DNA of 64,000 bases, taken from assembly GCA_001314705.1 (NCBI GenBank), contig LJSU01000028.1, positions 124,001-188,000 of the forward strand, in the 5' to 3' direction. Made by a program: the position numbers and the translations under genes. Source of the DNA: Rhodobacteraceae bacterium HLUCCO07 (lineage in GTDB: Bacteria; Pseudomonadota; Alphaproteobacteria; Rhodobacterales; Rhodobacteraceae). Below, piece by piece: positions 1 to 8,542 of the stretch (position 1 is the first letter of the stretch; every line of letters begins with the position of its first letter). The notes below the pieces were generated by a model. The model worked only from the letters and a program-made list of their open reading frames with translations, had not been told where the DNA came from and made no database searches.

Positions 1-2
1 TT

Positions 3-1268
3 TCGGTGCGCCCGCAGTTCTCGGCCCGCGATCTGGGCTGGGCCGACACGCCCGGGGCCCGCGACAGGTTGAGCGACGAGGTTGCGCAAAGCCTGGCCCG
101 GGAGGGGCTGATCCTCGAGGGGATGGAGGTCGACTCCCGGCATGCGCGGGTTCTCTTGCGTAACCACCGCTGGGATGTCGAGTCTCAGGCCGCTGGCCGT
201 GCGGCCCGCGTTCTGAGCCGCGTGATGCCGGATTCCGTCGAACATTTCACCATCGGGCAAAGCTATCGCGGCATGCCGGCCGGTGCGGTGACCATGCGGC
301 GAAGCGATGTCGAGGCGCTGGAAAACGCGCCCGCCACAGAGATGTTCGATCGCGTGACCTTCAGCGGCAATGGCGCGGCATGGGCGGGAATGGACGTTGC
401 CCCGGACAATTATCCGCGGCTGGAATGGAGCCTCGCCCCGTTCTTGAAACTCGGTGTTTTCGATCCGGATTCGCCGGTCAAGGCAGATGCGGGGGTGCGC
501 CTGTCGGGCGACTATCACGTCGCGCCCGGCTGGGTTCTGTCAAGCGCTGTGTCGGTCAAGGCGGCGGGGAATCTCGACGATCCCCCCAGTGGCCGGTCGG
601 GGGCGGGTCCGGGCACGCTGCCAAAGGTGCGATCGAACGCGCGCTTCTATGCCGAGGGCAACGACCCGCGGCTCGATCATCTGACAATCGCGAAATATGG
701 CCGGCTGGGTGATGACTGGTATGGCCGCGTGACGTTCGGCTACCTTGAACAGATGTATGCCGGTGCCTCGGGCGAGGTCCTTTGGAAACCGGTGGACAGC
801 CCTCTCGCGCTGGGCGCCGAGTTGAACTATGTCGCGCAGCGCGACTTTGATCAGGGTTTCGGACTGCGCGATTACGATATCGCGACCGGCCACCTGTCGG
901 CCTATTACGATTTCGGTAACGGCTTTCACGGGCAGCTTGACATGGGCCGATACCTTGCCGGCGACTGGGGGGCCACCGTGGCGCTCGACCGGGAATTCGA
1001 CAATGGCTGGCGTGTGGGGGCCTATGTGACCAAGACCGACGTCTCGACCGCCGCCTTTGGCGAGGGGTCGTTCGACAAGGGCATCCGCATCACGGTGCCG
1101 TTGAGTTGGGCGATCGGCTCGGCCACGCGCAAGAAGAACGACATCAATATCCAGTCGCTGACCCGTGATGGCGGTGCGCGCGTCAATGTGGATGGTCGGC
1201 TTTACGAGGCAGTGCGCGACACCCACCGACCGCAGATGGCCAAGACATGGGGGAAATTCTGGAGATGA
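3..1268 (+). CDS. yjbH: YjbH-type outer-membrane/exopolysaccharide biogenesis protein, C-terminal part (truncated by window edge)
   Basis: ORF 6..1268 open to the left edge; C-terminal YjbH-like beta-barrel text (YNFARLEW-like NYPRLEWSLAP...FDPDSPVKADAGVRL, FDKGIRITVPLSW); followed by yjbF with overlap. Confidence 0.75.
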   Translation, partial: SVRPQFSARDLGWADTPGARDRLSDEVAQSLAREGLILEGMEVDSRHARVLLRNHRWDVESQAAGRAARVLSRVMPDSVEHFTIGQSYRGMPAGAVTMRRSDVEALENAPATEMFDRVTFSGNGAAWAGMDVAPDNYPRLEWSLAPFLKLGVFDPDSPVKADAGVRLSGDYHVAPGWVLSSAVSVKAAGNLDDPPSGRSGAGPGTLPKVRSNARFYAEGNDPRLDHLTIAKYGRLGDDWYGRVTFGYLEQMYAGASGEVLWKPVDSPLALGAELNYVAQRDFDQGFGLRDYDIATGHLSAYYDFGNGFHGQLDMGRYLAGDWGATVALDREFDNGWRVGAYVTKTDVSTAAFGEGSFDKGIRITVPLSWAIGSATRKKNDINIQSLTRDGGARVNVDGRLYEAVRDTHRPQMAKTWGKFWR

Positions 1269-1948
1269 AGCGTTCACATGTCGGCCTGCTGTTGAGTGCC
1301 TGCCTTGTCCTTGCCGCCTGCGGCAACCGGCCCGGCCAGAGTCAGCTCGAGGTGCTCAGGACCGCGGTCTCGGACGTGTTCAAGTCATCGGGTCAGGAGG
1401 ACAACGGCGGCGCGACAGCCGAACAGATCGCGGCCGAGATTGATGCAGGGCTCAAGGGCACCGATCTGCCGCTGAGCCTTGCCGTGGTCGAGGCGCGCAA
1501 CAGCACGACGCTCCTGACCCGGATCGAGACCAATGGCCCCCATGGCACATGGGCCGCGCCGGACCGTCGGACGATCATCATGAAGGACGGGCTGATTACC
1601 GCGACGCGGGGGCTCGGAAATGACATCATGTCATCCGAAACCGGAGAGATTGCCGCGCTCGTCACCGCCCGCCAAGAGGGTCAGGCGCAGCGCGTTCACC
1701 GCTATCTTGACGGTGAAAACCACACCGTGGATATGCGCGCCACGTGCCGTGTGACCCGTGGCGGCGAAAAGATGGTCGAAAGTGCGCGGTTCGAGGCGAA
1801 AGCGATCGAGATGACCGAAAGCTGCGACACCGGAGCGCGTCGTTTCGTGAACACCTACATGGTCGACACGCAGGGCGACGTTGTGCAGTCGCGCCAGTGG
1901 GCGAGCCCCGATACAGGGCACATCTTTATCCAGGCCCTGCGCAAGTAA
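1265..1948 (+). CDS. yjbF: YjbF/GfcB-family lipoprotein
   Basis: Lipoprotein signal (LSACLVLAACG), YjbF-like body (TIIMKDGLITATRGLGNDIMSS); ATG at 1265 overlaps the upstream yjbH stop. Confidence 0.82.
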   Translation: MKRSHVGLLLSACLVLAACGNRPGQSQLEVLRTAVSDVFKSSGQEDNGGATAEQIAAEIDAGLKGTDLPLSLAVVEARNSTTLLTRIETNGPHGTWAAPDRRTIIMKDGLITATRGLGNDIMSSETGEIAALVTARQEGQAQRVHRYLDGENHTVDMRATCRVTRGGEKMVESARFEAKAIEMTESCDTGARRFVNTYMVDTQGDVVQSRQWASPDTGHIFIQALRK

Positions 1949-1960
1949 GTGACCAAATGA

Positions 1961-1986
1961 AAACGGCGGCCCACAGGCCGCCGTTT
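1961..1986. terminator. Bidirectional hairpin terminator between convergent yjbF and the small secreted-protein gene
   Basis: Perfect inverted repeat AAACGGCGGCC-CACA-GGCCGCCGTTT (11-bp stem, 4-nt loop), A-tract/T-tract at either side. Confidence 0.75.
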
Positions 1987-2016
1987 CCAAAAACCGGTCG
2001 CCTGTCGGCAATCGCC

Positions 2017-2229
2017 TCAGCTTCCGTCGCTGCTCGAGCTCGAGGCAACGGCAGCGGCCAAACCGACGACGGCGACGGCTGCAAAACCTGAGCCAATCCC
2101 GGCAAGGCCAAGCCCGGCACCTTGGGTCGACACGAACGGATCGTCCTGGGTCTTGGTTTCAGCGGCAACCGGCAATGCGGTAGCAGCGGCGAGAGCAGCA
2201 ACGGCTGCGATCGTCGAAATCTTTTTCAT
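2017..2229 (-). CDS. Small secreted Ala/Gly/Ser-rich protein, YjbE-like (70 aa)
   Basis: MKKISTIAAVAALAAATALPVAAETK signal peptide, hydrophobic AVAVVGLAAAVA, Ser tail; RBS GGAGAAAGTT before ATG at 2229; beside yjbFH. Confidence 0.55.
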   Translation of the reverse strand: MKKISTIAAVAALAAATALPVAAETKTQDDPFVSTQGAGLGLAGIGSGFAAVAVVGLAAAVASSSSSDGS

Positions 2230-2540
2230 AACTTTCTCCAAACCTTAGTTGAGTCGGCAAGTGCCAACATGACCAATAACACTATCGCACAGTATCATTC
2301 AGCTTGAAAACAGATTTTTGCGGTGCCGGCGTTTCCGTTTCGATCTGCTCCAATCTTGGGCAGAACCGTGCTGATTTTCCGCGATACGGCGCTGTGCTGC
2401 GTTGCATTTTTGCATCGACGTGGCTCTGTGACGTGGAATTGCCGCGAACCGGTCAACCCTGTGAATGCCCGGTGTTCCGGCATGATTGATTCGCCAAGAA
2501 GTTGTCGGGACAGGCTGTTCAGGCCGCTCGCTTCGCGCGC

Positions 2541-3224
2541 TCAGGTCGGGTGGCGCAGCGCCAGAACATCGTCTGCAGGAACCGTCGCGCCGCCATCGAG
2601 GACAAGCTGCAAGCTGCCCTCCACGTTCTGCGCCTCGATCACCCTGGAATAGGTTTCGACCGGGGTCGTGGAAACGGGTTCTCCCTTCGCGAAATTCTCG
2701 ACCGTGAAACTGTAAAGCCCCGGCGCCAACGGGGCGCCGTCCGCGTCGACCCCGGCCCATGCGACCGGGCCACCGGCAAGGTCGAGCGGGTGACGCTGAA
2801 CCTCGGTTCCGGTCTCGTCGGCGACGACAAGCCATGCCGCATCGGCCTGCGGGTCGACCTCGGGTGCGAGGTTCAGGGGCGTGCCATCGAACCGGGCCGC
2901 GGCGGTGCTGCGCACCTCCATCCCCACCAGCGAGGCAAGCTGTGTCACGCCCGACGCCGCGATATTCGCCGCCAACCCGCTCAGCAGATCATTGGTCAGA
3001 ACCTGCTGTTCGACAGATGAGAACGTGGCCAGTTGCACCGCGTAGTCCGAACTGTCGATCGGATTGAGCGGATCCTGGTTCTGCATCTGTGTGGTCAGCA
3101 TTTCCAGAAAGGTCTGAAAATCCGAACCGATCACGCTTTGCGTCTCGCCGGATTGGGCGCGCGCACTTTGCGCGGCGGCGGCGTGAGAAGTTGATGAAAG
3201 GGGCGTGGTTGGGTCTGTCATCAT
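2541..3224 (-). CDS. flgD: Flagellar hook assembly protein FlgD
   Basis: DFQTFLEMLTTQMQNQDPLNPIDSSDYAVQLATFSSVEQQVLTN is a FlgD N-terminal signature. Confidence 0.92.
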   Translation of the reverse strand: MMTDPTTPLSSTSHAAAAQSARAQSGETQSVIGSDFQTFLEMLTTQMQNQDPLNPIDSSDYAVQLATFSSVEQQVLTNDLLSGLAANIAASGVTQLASLVGMEVRSTAAARFDGTPLNLAPEVDPQADAAWLVVADETGTEVQRHPLDLAGGPVAWAGVDADGAPLAPGLYSFTVENFAKGEPVSTTPVETYSRVIEAQNVEGSLQLVLDGGATVPADDVLALRHPT

Positions 3225-3236
3225 GCGCTGCTTTCG

Positions 3237-4640
3237 TTAAAGGCGGATATCGATCGAGCCGCTCGCAATGTGGGCCGAGAGCGCGCGCGCAGGCGGCGCG
3301 TCTCTCTCGGGCGCGCCCGGGTGCCGGCCTGCTTCGGCGTGTGTCGGGTCATCGTCCGGCGCCGGGTGCCCGCGCCCCTGGCGCTGGCCTTCGGGGCCGA
3401 AGTCGAATGTGATGCTGCCATAGCCGATCTGGCGGAACTCCTCCGCCAGAAGGCCGATATGTCGCCGAATGAGGTCAAGCGTCTCGCCGCGTTCCGCGGT
3501 GATGCTGACCGAGATCGCACCCTCGGCCTGGATCATGGTCATGCGCACCCGTCCAAGCTCTTCGGGGTTGAGCCTCACCTCGGTCGCCTGCTGCGGCTGC
3601 GGGGCGAATTCGGCGATCTGGCGGGCGATGTGCTGTGGCAGATCGGGACCATGGCGGGCGATGAGCGGACCCGCGGGGCGCAGGTCTCGCGTTGTGGTCT
3701 CGACTCCCGAGAGAGAGGCGAACTCTCCCAAAGGGTCAGCCAGGCTGGCGCGGTCGCCTCGGTTCGAAGCGGGCGCGGGCAGGACCGACTCGGCGGTGGC
3801 GGCCAACAGTGGGAGGACGGCAGGCTGCCGAGGCGATGTCACCAGCCGTTCCGGACCTGGCACCTGCGGTGTGCCGGACTGGCCTCCGGCCATGTAGGCA
3901 GCCTTGGGTTCCGCGCCGGGGATCGGCAGAGGCTCTTCGGTGCCTTGCTGCTGTGCCGGGGCATTTTTTGAAATTTCGGTGAGCCGGGCCCGCGCCGCGT
4001 TCGAGGCGATGGCTTGTGCCGGAAGTTGGATGTCCGGCCGCGCCAATGCGGCGGCGCGCGTTGCATGGTGATCACTGCCCGTTTCGGAGAGCTTGTGCAC
4101 CGGAGTGGCGAATCCCTCGGCCTTCGGGGGGGTGGGAATGCCGTCTGTTCCTCCTGTCCGCGGTGGCATTGACGACTGCTGTTTCTTGCCTGATGCCTCG
4201 GCCCTGTGGTCAGGGCCGGGCCGGCCAGGGAGCGGCGCCGGAGCCGCGAAAGCCGCAGCCGCTGTTGCGGGCTCTTCCTCGCGTGCCGCTGGATGCGGCG
4301 CGGTATCGGGTTCATTGGCAATGTCGGGATGCGTTGCCTGCATGGTCGTCGGGTTGGTTTCGTACTTTGCTCCGGGGTCCGTGATCCCGGGCGGAGGCGA
4401 CGTTTCCGTTCCTTCGTCTTCTGCGCCCGACACGCCCGGATCGGGCGCCGGCTCAGGCGCCTGGGGGTCTCTGCCCGGATCGCCCACTGAAGGCTGGGCG
4501 GGGCGCTTGCCCGCTTGCATCATGTCGGAAAAGCGCAGCGCATCCGCCTGACCGTCCGGTCCCCGCCCCTGCGCGTGCGCCCCGGGCGTGCGATCTGGCG
4601 CGTGCCCGCCCATCGCCGAATTTGTCGTGATTGCCGTCAT
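3237..4640 (-). CDS. fliK: Flagellar hook-length control protein FliK
   Basis: C-terminal VRLNPEELGRVRMTMIQAEGAISVSITAERGETLDLIRRHIGLL (Flg_hook domain), Pro/Ala-rich N-terminus; adjacent to flgD. Start chosen at MTAITTNS. Confidence 0.85.
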   Translation of the reverse strand: MTAITTNSAMGGHAPDRTPGAHAQGRGPDGQADALRFSDMMQAGKRPAQPSVGDPGRDPQAPEPAPDPGVSGAEDEGTETSPPPGITDPGAKYETNPTTMQATHPDIANEPDTAPHPAAREEEPATAAAAFAAPAPLPGRPGPDHRAEASGKKQQSSMPPRTGGTDGIPTPPKAEGFATPVHKLSETGSDHHATRAAALARPDIQLPAQAIASNAARARLTEISKNAPAQQQGTEEPLPIPGAEPKAAYMAGGQSGTPQVPGPERLVTSPRQPAVLPLLAATAESVLPAPASNRGDRASLADPLGEFASLSGVETTTRDLRPAGPLIARHGPDLPQHIARQIAEFAPQPQQATEVRLNPEELGRVRMTMIQAEGAISVSITAERGETLDLIRRHIGLLAEEFRQIGYGSITFDFGPEGQRQGRGHPAPDDDPTHAEAGRHPGAPERDAPPARALSAHIASGSIDIRL

Positions 4641-4751
4641 CTGGCCCTCGGACTTCTTCCAGTACGGGCCAAGCATTCCAGATTGCGGTTACCGGTTCTT
4701 TACCCGGCATCGGGTACAACGAAAAAAATCCGATCAATTGGAGGCATGTGA

Positions 4752-5069
4752 ATGACCGATCTTCCCATCCTGCCCCATGCGCCCGCGGGGCTCTCCGGCG
4801 CGGTGGCGCGGCCGGCCACGGAAAACCGCGCGGCACGGGATTCGGACCTGTTCGCGGCCGCGCAGAAACTCGAAACCGTCTTTCTGTCGGAAATGCTCGA
4901 AAGCGCCGGTTTCGGGGAGCCGCGCGAGAGTTTCGGCGGCGGTGCCGGCGAAGCGCAGTTCGCTTCGCTCCTGCGCGACGCACAGGCCGCGGAAATGGTC
5001 AAACAGGGCGGGATCGGCCTCGCCGAGACGCTTTTCCATGCATTGAAGGAGAACAGGGATGACAGATGA
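4752..5069 (+). CDS. flgJ: Rod-binding protein, FlgJ N-terminal-like (no muramidase domain)
   Basis: 105 aa; KLETVFLSEMLESAGFGEPRESFGGGAGEAQFASLLRDAQAAEMVKQGGIGLAETL. Confidence 0.78.
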   Translation: MTDLPILPHAPAGLSGAVARPATENRAARDSDLFAAAQKLETVFLSEMLESAGFGEPRESFGGGAGEAQFASLLRDAQAAEMVKQGGIGLAETLFHALKENRDDR

Positions 5070-5424
5070 AACCGGCTGGCGCCATGATGCGGTCGAGGCG
5101 CTCGTGGCGCTTCTCGAGGCGGAAAGGGCGGCACTGCTTGCAGGTGATTTCGAGCGGCTGATCGGGATGCTGGATGACAAGGCGGCGTTGATCGACCAAC
5201 TGGATGCGGCCGATGACCTGACCGAAGACATGCTTCACGCGTTGCGCACCCGGCTCGAACGCAACCAGGCGCTTCTCGACAGCGCGCTTGCGGGGATCCG
5301 CGGGGTCGCCGGGCGGATCGGGGCGTTGCACCGGATGCGCCGCTCGCTGGACACCTACGACCAAACCGGCCGCCGCACCACGATCGAGGGCAGCATCGAC
5401 CACGTTGTCGAAAGACGCGCCTGA
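5059..5424 (+). CDS. FlgN-like flagellar chaperone
   Basis: 121-aa helical protein overlapping flgJ-like gene; ALLEAERAALLAGDFERLIGMLDDKAALIDQL typical of FlgN-like proteins. Confidence 0.6.
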   Translation: MTDETGWRHDAVEALVALLEAERAALLAGDFERLIGMLDDKAALIDQLDAADDLTEDMLHALRTRLERNQALLDSALAGIRGVAGRIGALHRMRRSLDTYDQTGRRTTIEGSIDHVVERRA

Positions 5425-5471
5425 GAAACACTCCAAATCACCTAAAATGCAGGCAAGATCGGGAACGGAAC

Positions 5472-5486
5472 TTAGGAAACCATTAG
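5472..5486 (+). promoter_or_regulatory. CtrA-like site (TTAG-N7-TTAG) upstream of fliC
   Basis: TTAG-GAAACCA-TTAG; one mismatch per half-site to the CtrA TTAA-N7-TTAA motif. Confidence 0.3.
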
Positions 5487-5639
5487 GATGTATGCGGACA
5501 TGGTGGGCGGGCATCCAGATGGATGGCGCGGCATCGCGATCGCGGTGTTGCACGTGTCAGAACGACCTGGCTCCGCCCGCGTGAGCGGCGGGATATGAAA
5601 CGGGCGCAAAGCGTCCAATGACCAAGGGAACGCAACACC

Positions 5640-6869
5640 ATGTCCAGCATTCTGACCAACAACAGCGCAATGGTCGCGCTGCAAACCCTCAAAGGCATCA
5701 ACAAGAACCTTTCCGGTGTCCAAAGTGAGATCTCGACCGGCAAATCGGTGGCCTCGGCCAAGGACAACTCGGCCGTGTGGGCCATTTCGAAAGTGATGGA
5801 GTCCGACGTCAACGGGTTCAAGGCGATCTCGGACAGCCTTGCGCTGGGCGAATCCACCGTCGCGGTGGCGCGCAATGCCGCCGAATCGATCACCGATCTG
5901 CTGACCGAGATGAAGGGCAAGATCGTCGCCGCGCAGGAAGACAATGTCGACCGCGCCAAGATCAACGACGATGTGACCGCGTTGCGCGACCAGATCGACT
6001 CGGTCGTGAGTGCCGCCCAGTTCAACGGGTTGAACCTTGTCGACGGTTCGACGGCCTCGGCCGACATCCTGTCCTCGCTTGATCGCGATTCAACCGGCAA
6101 TGTCTCGTCGTCGTCGATCACGGTAACGGCGCAGGACCTCTCGACCGGCGGATATACCGCGATTTCCGGTTTCGAGGGTACGAACACCGACGGTGTCGCG
6201 GCCGACAACCGCGACACGTTCGGCTTTTCGCTCGATGCCAATGGTGGCACCGACGACAGTGGCCAGATCGAATTCGATACGCTTGCCAATGCGGGCTACA
6301 GCGCTGGCGACAGCGTGAGCCTGCGGTTGGGCGAGACCGAGGTGACCTATACCATCACCCAGGCCGATATCGACGCGACCTCGACCAATGACGTCATTGC
6401 CCTCGGCGTGAAATCGGCGATCGAGGCGTCTGATGCCGACGTTTCGGTCGATTACGACGCGGCAAACAGCGGTCGCCTGGTCGTCACCAACGAGGATGGA
6501 ACCGATGGCCTGTCGGTCAGCGGCCAGTTCACCAACGCCGGTTCCGGCGGGCTCGGTGCGCTGTCGGCGATCGACGTGTCCTCGGGTGCCGGCGCGACCG
6601 CCGCGCTCGGCTCGATCGAGTCCCTGATCGATACCTCCATCACGGCCGCTTCCGCTTTCGGCTCGGCCGAGGGGCGGATCAACACCCAGTCCGAGTTCAT
6701 CTCGAGCCTGACCGATTCGCTCAAGTCGGGGATCGGGGCAATGGTGGATGCCGATATGGAAGAGGCTTCCGCCCGGCTTCAGGCACTTCAGGTGCAACAG
6801 CAGTTGGGCACGCAATCGCTCTCGATCGCCAACCAATCTCCGCAGGCGCTCCTGTCCCTGTTCCGCTGA
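5640..6869 (+). CDS. fliC: Flagellin
   Basis: MSSILTNNSAMVALQTLKGINKNLSGVQSEISTGKSVASAKDNSAVWAISKVMESDV N-terminus and SLSIANQSPQALLSLFR C-terminus. Confidence 0.95.
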   Translation: MSSILTNNSAMVALQTLKGINKNLSGVQSEISTGKSVASAKDNSAVWAISKVMESDVNGFKAISDSLALGESTVAVARNAAESITDLLTEMKGKIVAAQEDNVDRAKINDDVTALRDQIDSVVSAAQFNGLNLVDGSTASADILSSLDRDSTGNVSSSSITVTAQDLSTGGYTAISGFEGTNTDGVAADNRDTFGFSLDANGGTDDSGQIEFDTLANAGYSAGDSVSLRLGETEVTYTITQADIDATSTNDVIALGVKSAIEASDADVSVDYDAANSGRLVVTNEDGTDGLSVSGQFTNAGSGGLGALSAIDVSSGAGATAALGSIESLIDTSITAASAFGSAEGRINTQSEFISSLTDSLKSGIGAMVDADMEEASARLQALQVQQQLGTQSLSIANQSPQALLSLFR

Positions 6870-6877
6870 TCTGAACC

Positions 6878-6908
6878 GGTCCGGGCGCCACGATCCGGCG
6901 CCCGGACC
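6878..6908 (+). terminator. Strong hairpin in the fliC-flaF intergenic region
   Basis: GGTCCGGGCGCC-acgatcc-GGCGCCCGGACC, perfect 12-bp stem, 7-nt loop; starts 8 nt after the fliC stop. Confidence 0.7.
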
Positions 6909-6964
6909 ATTCTGCCTCGCATGCAGTGACAGACAACGGAAAGGACCGAGCCTTGCAATCTCGA

Positions 6965-7330
6965 ATGATGGCGCGTGCCGCCTATTCCACCCAGAACACA
7001 CCGATCCGCACGCCCCGCGGCACCGAATACGATGTCGTCGCGCGCGTCACACAACGGCTGCGCGCCGCGGCGCTGCTCGGACGGCCCGGCTTTCCGGCCC
7101 TGGCCGAGGCGGTGCATGCCAATCGCCGCCTCTGGACCATGCTGGCCGCCGATGTTGCCGATCAGGACAACCCCCTGCCGGCCGAACTCAGGGCGCGAAT
7201 CTTCTACCTGGCCGAATTCACGCACGATTACAGCGGCCGGGTCCTGAGCAAGGAGGCCAGCGTCGCGCCGCTTCTCGAGATCAACGCCGCGGTGATGCGC
7301 GGCCTGCGCGCCGGGGGGGCGGGAGAATGA
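6965..7330 (+). CDS. flaF: Flagellar biosynthesis regulator FlaF (start uncertain; ORF opens at 6926)
   Basis: MARAAYSTQNTPIRTPRGTEYDVVARVTQRL is FlaF-typical; between fliC and flbT. Confidence 0.88.
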   Translation: MMARAAYSTQNTPIRTPRGTEYDVVARVTQRLRAAALLGRPGFPALAEAVHANRRLWTMLAADVADQDNPLPAELRARIFYLAEFTHDYSGRVLSKEASVAPLLEINAAVMRGLRAGGAGE

Positions 7331-7731
7331 GTGGCCTTGTTCTCAAGCTTGGTCCGAAGGAACGGGTCCTCATCAACGGTGCGGTGATCGAGAATGGTGA
7401 CCGCCGGTCGCGCCTGTCGATCATGTCGCCCAATGCCAATATCCTGCGCCTGCGCGACGCGATCCATCCCGAAGAGGCCAATACGCCGGTGCGCCGCGTC
7501 TGCTATGCTGCGCAGCTTGTCCTGACGGGCGATGCCACGCCGGATGACGCGCGCATGCCCCTCTTGCGCCGGATCGAGGAGTTGAGCCAGGTGCTGACCG
7601 ATCATGACAGCCGCCGGCAATTGGCGCTGGCCACCGAGGCCGTGCTGGACGCGCAGTATTATCAATGTCTCAAGGCGCTGCGCGCGCTCTTGCCGCGCGA
7701 GGAGCGGCTCCTGGCCGCCGGGGTGCAATGA
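7327..7731 (+). CDS. flbT: Flagellar biosynthesis repressor FlbT
   Basis: MSGLVLKLGPKERVLINGAVIENGDRRSRLSIMSPNANILRLRDAI; ATGA overlap with flaF. Confidence 0.9.
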   Translation: MSGLVLKLGPKERVLINGAVIENGDRRSRLSIMSPNANILRLRDAIHPEEANTPVRRVCYAAQLVLTGDATPDDARMPLLRRIEELSQVLTDHDSRRQLALATEAVLDAQYYQCLKALRALLPREERLLAAGVQ

Positions 7732-8537
7732 TGGCGTTCCAGCCGGTCATCCCGTCTGGCGGTCTTGTCGGCTGGCGCTTTCTTCAGCAGACCCGCCCGA
7801 CACAGGAGGCGGCCTTTCGGGCCGCTCCTGCAATCCAGCGCGACACCGAATATTTCAAGGAGCGGATCGGCCGGATCGACACGGCCGCAGAGCTTGTCTC
7901 GGACCGGCGGCTCCTTTCGGTGGCGCTGGGCGCCTTCGGGCTTCAGGATGACATAGACAATCGCTATTTCGTCCAGCGCATGCTCGAAGACGGAACGATC
8001 AAGCCCGATGCGCTGGCCAACCGGATGGCCGATGACCGATACAAGTCCTTTTCCAAGGCGTTCGGGTTCGGCGATTTCTCGGTACCGCGCAGCAAGCTTT
8101 CGGATTTCGCGGACGGGATCGTTGACCGCTACCTGTCGAAATCCTTCGAGGTGGCGGTGGGCGATCAGCAGGAGGAGATGCGCCTCGCCCTCAACGCCCA
8201 GAGCGAATTGCCGCGCATCGCGGGGGAGGGCGGCACGAATGAAACGAAATGGTTCCGCGTGATGGGTAACGCGCCCTTGCGCAAGGTGTTCGAGGTCGCG
8301 CTGGGCCTGCCCGGAAGCTTTGGCCAGATCGACCTCGACAAACAGCTCGAGATCTTTCGGGACAAGGCCGATCGCCAGTTCGGCAGCAGCGAGATCGACG
8401 AGATCGCCACGCCCGAGAGCCTTGATCGCATCATCCAGCGGTTTCTCGTGCGCTCGCAGATCGACACCGGCCCGGCCAACACCGCGGGCAGTATCGCGCT
8501 CACGCTCTTGCAGTCGGCGGCGGCGGCCCCGGTGTGA
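7728..8537 (+). CDS. DUF1217 family flagellar-associated protein
   Basis: GGLVGWRFLQQTRPTQEAAF...NRYFVQRMLEDG repeat pattern of DUF1217; overlaps flbT stop. Confidence 0.78.
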   Translation: MMAFQPVIPSGGLVGWRFLQQTRPTQEAAFRAAPAIQRDTEYFKERIGRIDTAAELVSDRRLLSVALGAFGLQDDIDNRYFVQRMLEDGTIKPDALANRMADDRYKSFSKAFGFGDFSVPRSKLSDFADGIVDRYLSKSFEVAVGDQQEEMRLALNAQSELPRIAGEGGTNETKWFRVMGNAPLRKVFEVALGLPGSFGQIDLDKQLEIFRDKADRQFGSSEIDEIATPESLDRIIQRFLVRSQIDTGPANTAGSIALTLLQSAAAAPV

Positions 8538-8542
8538 GCCGA

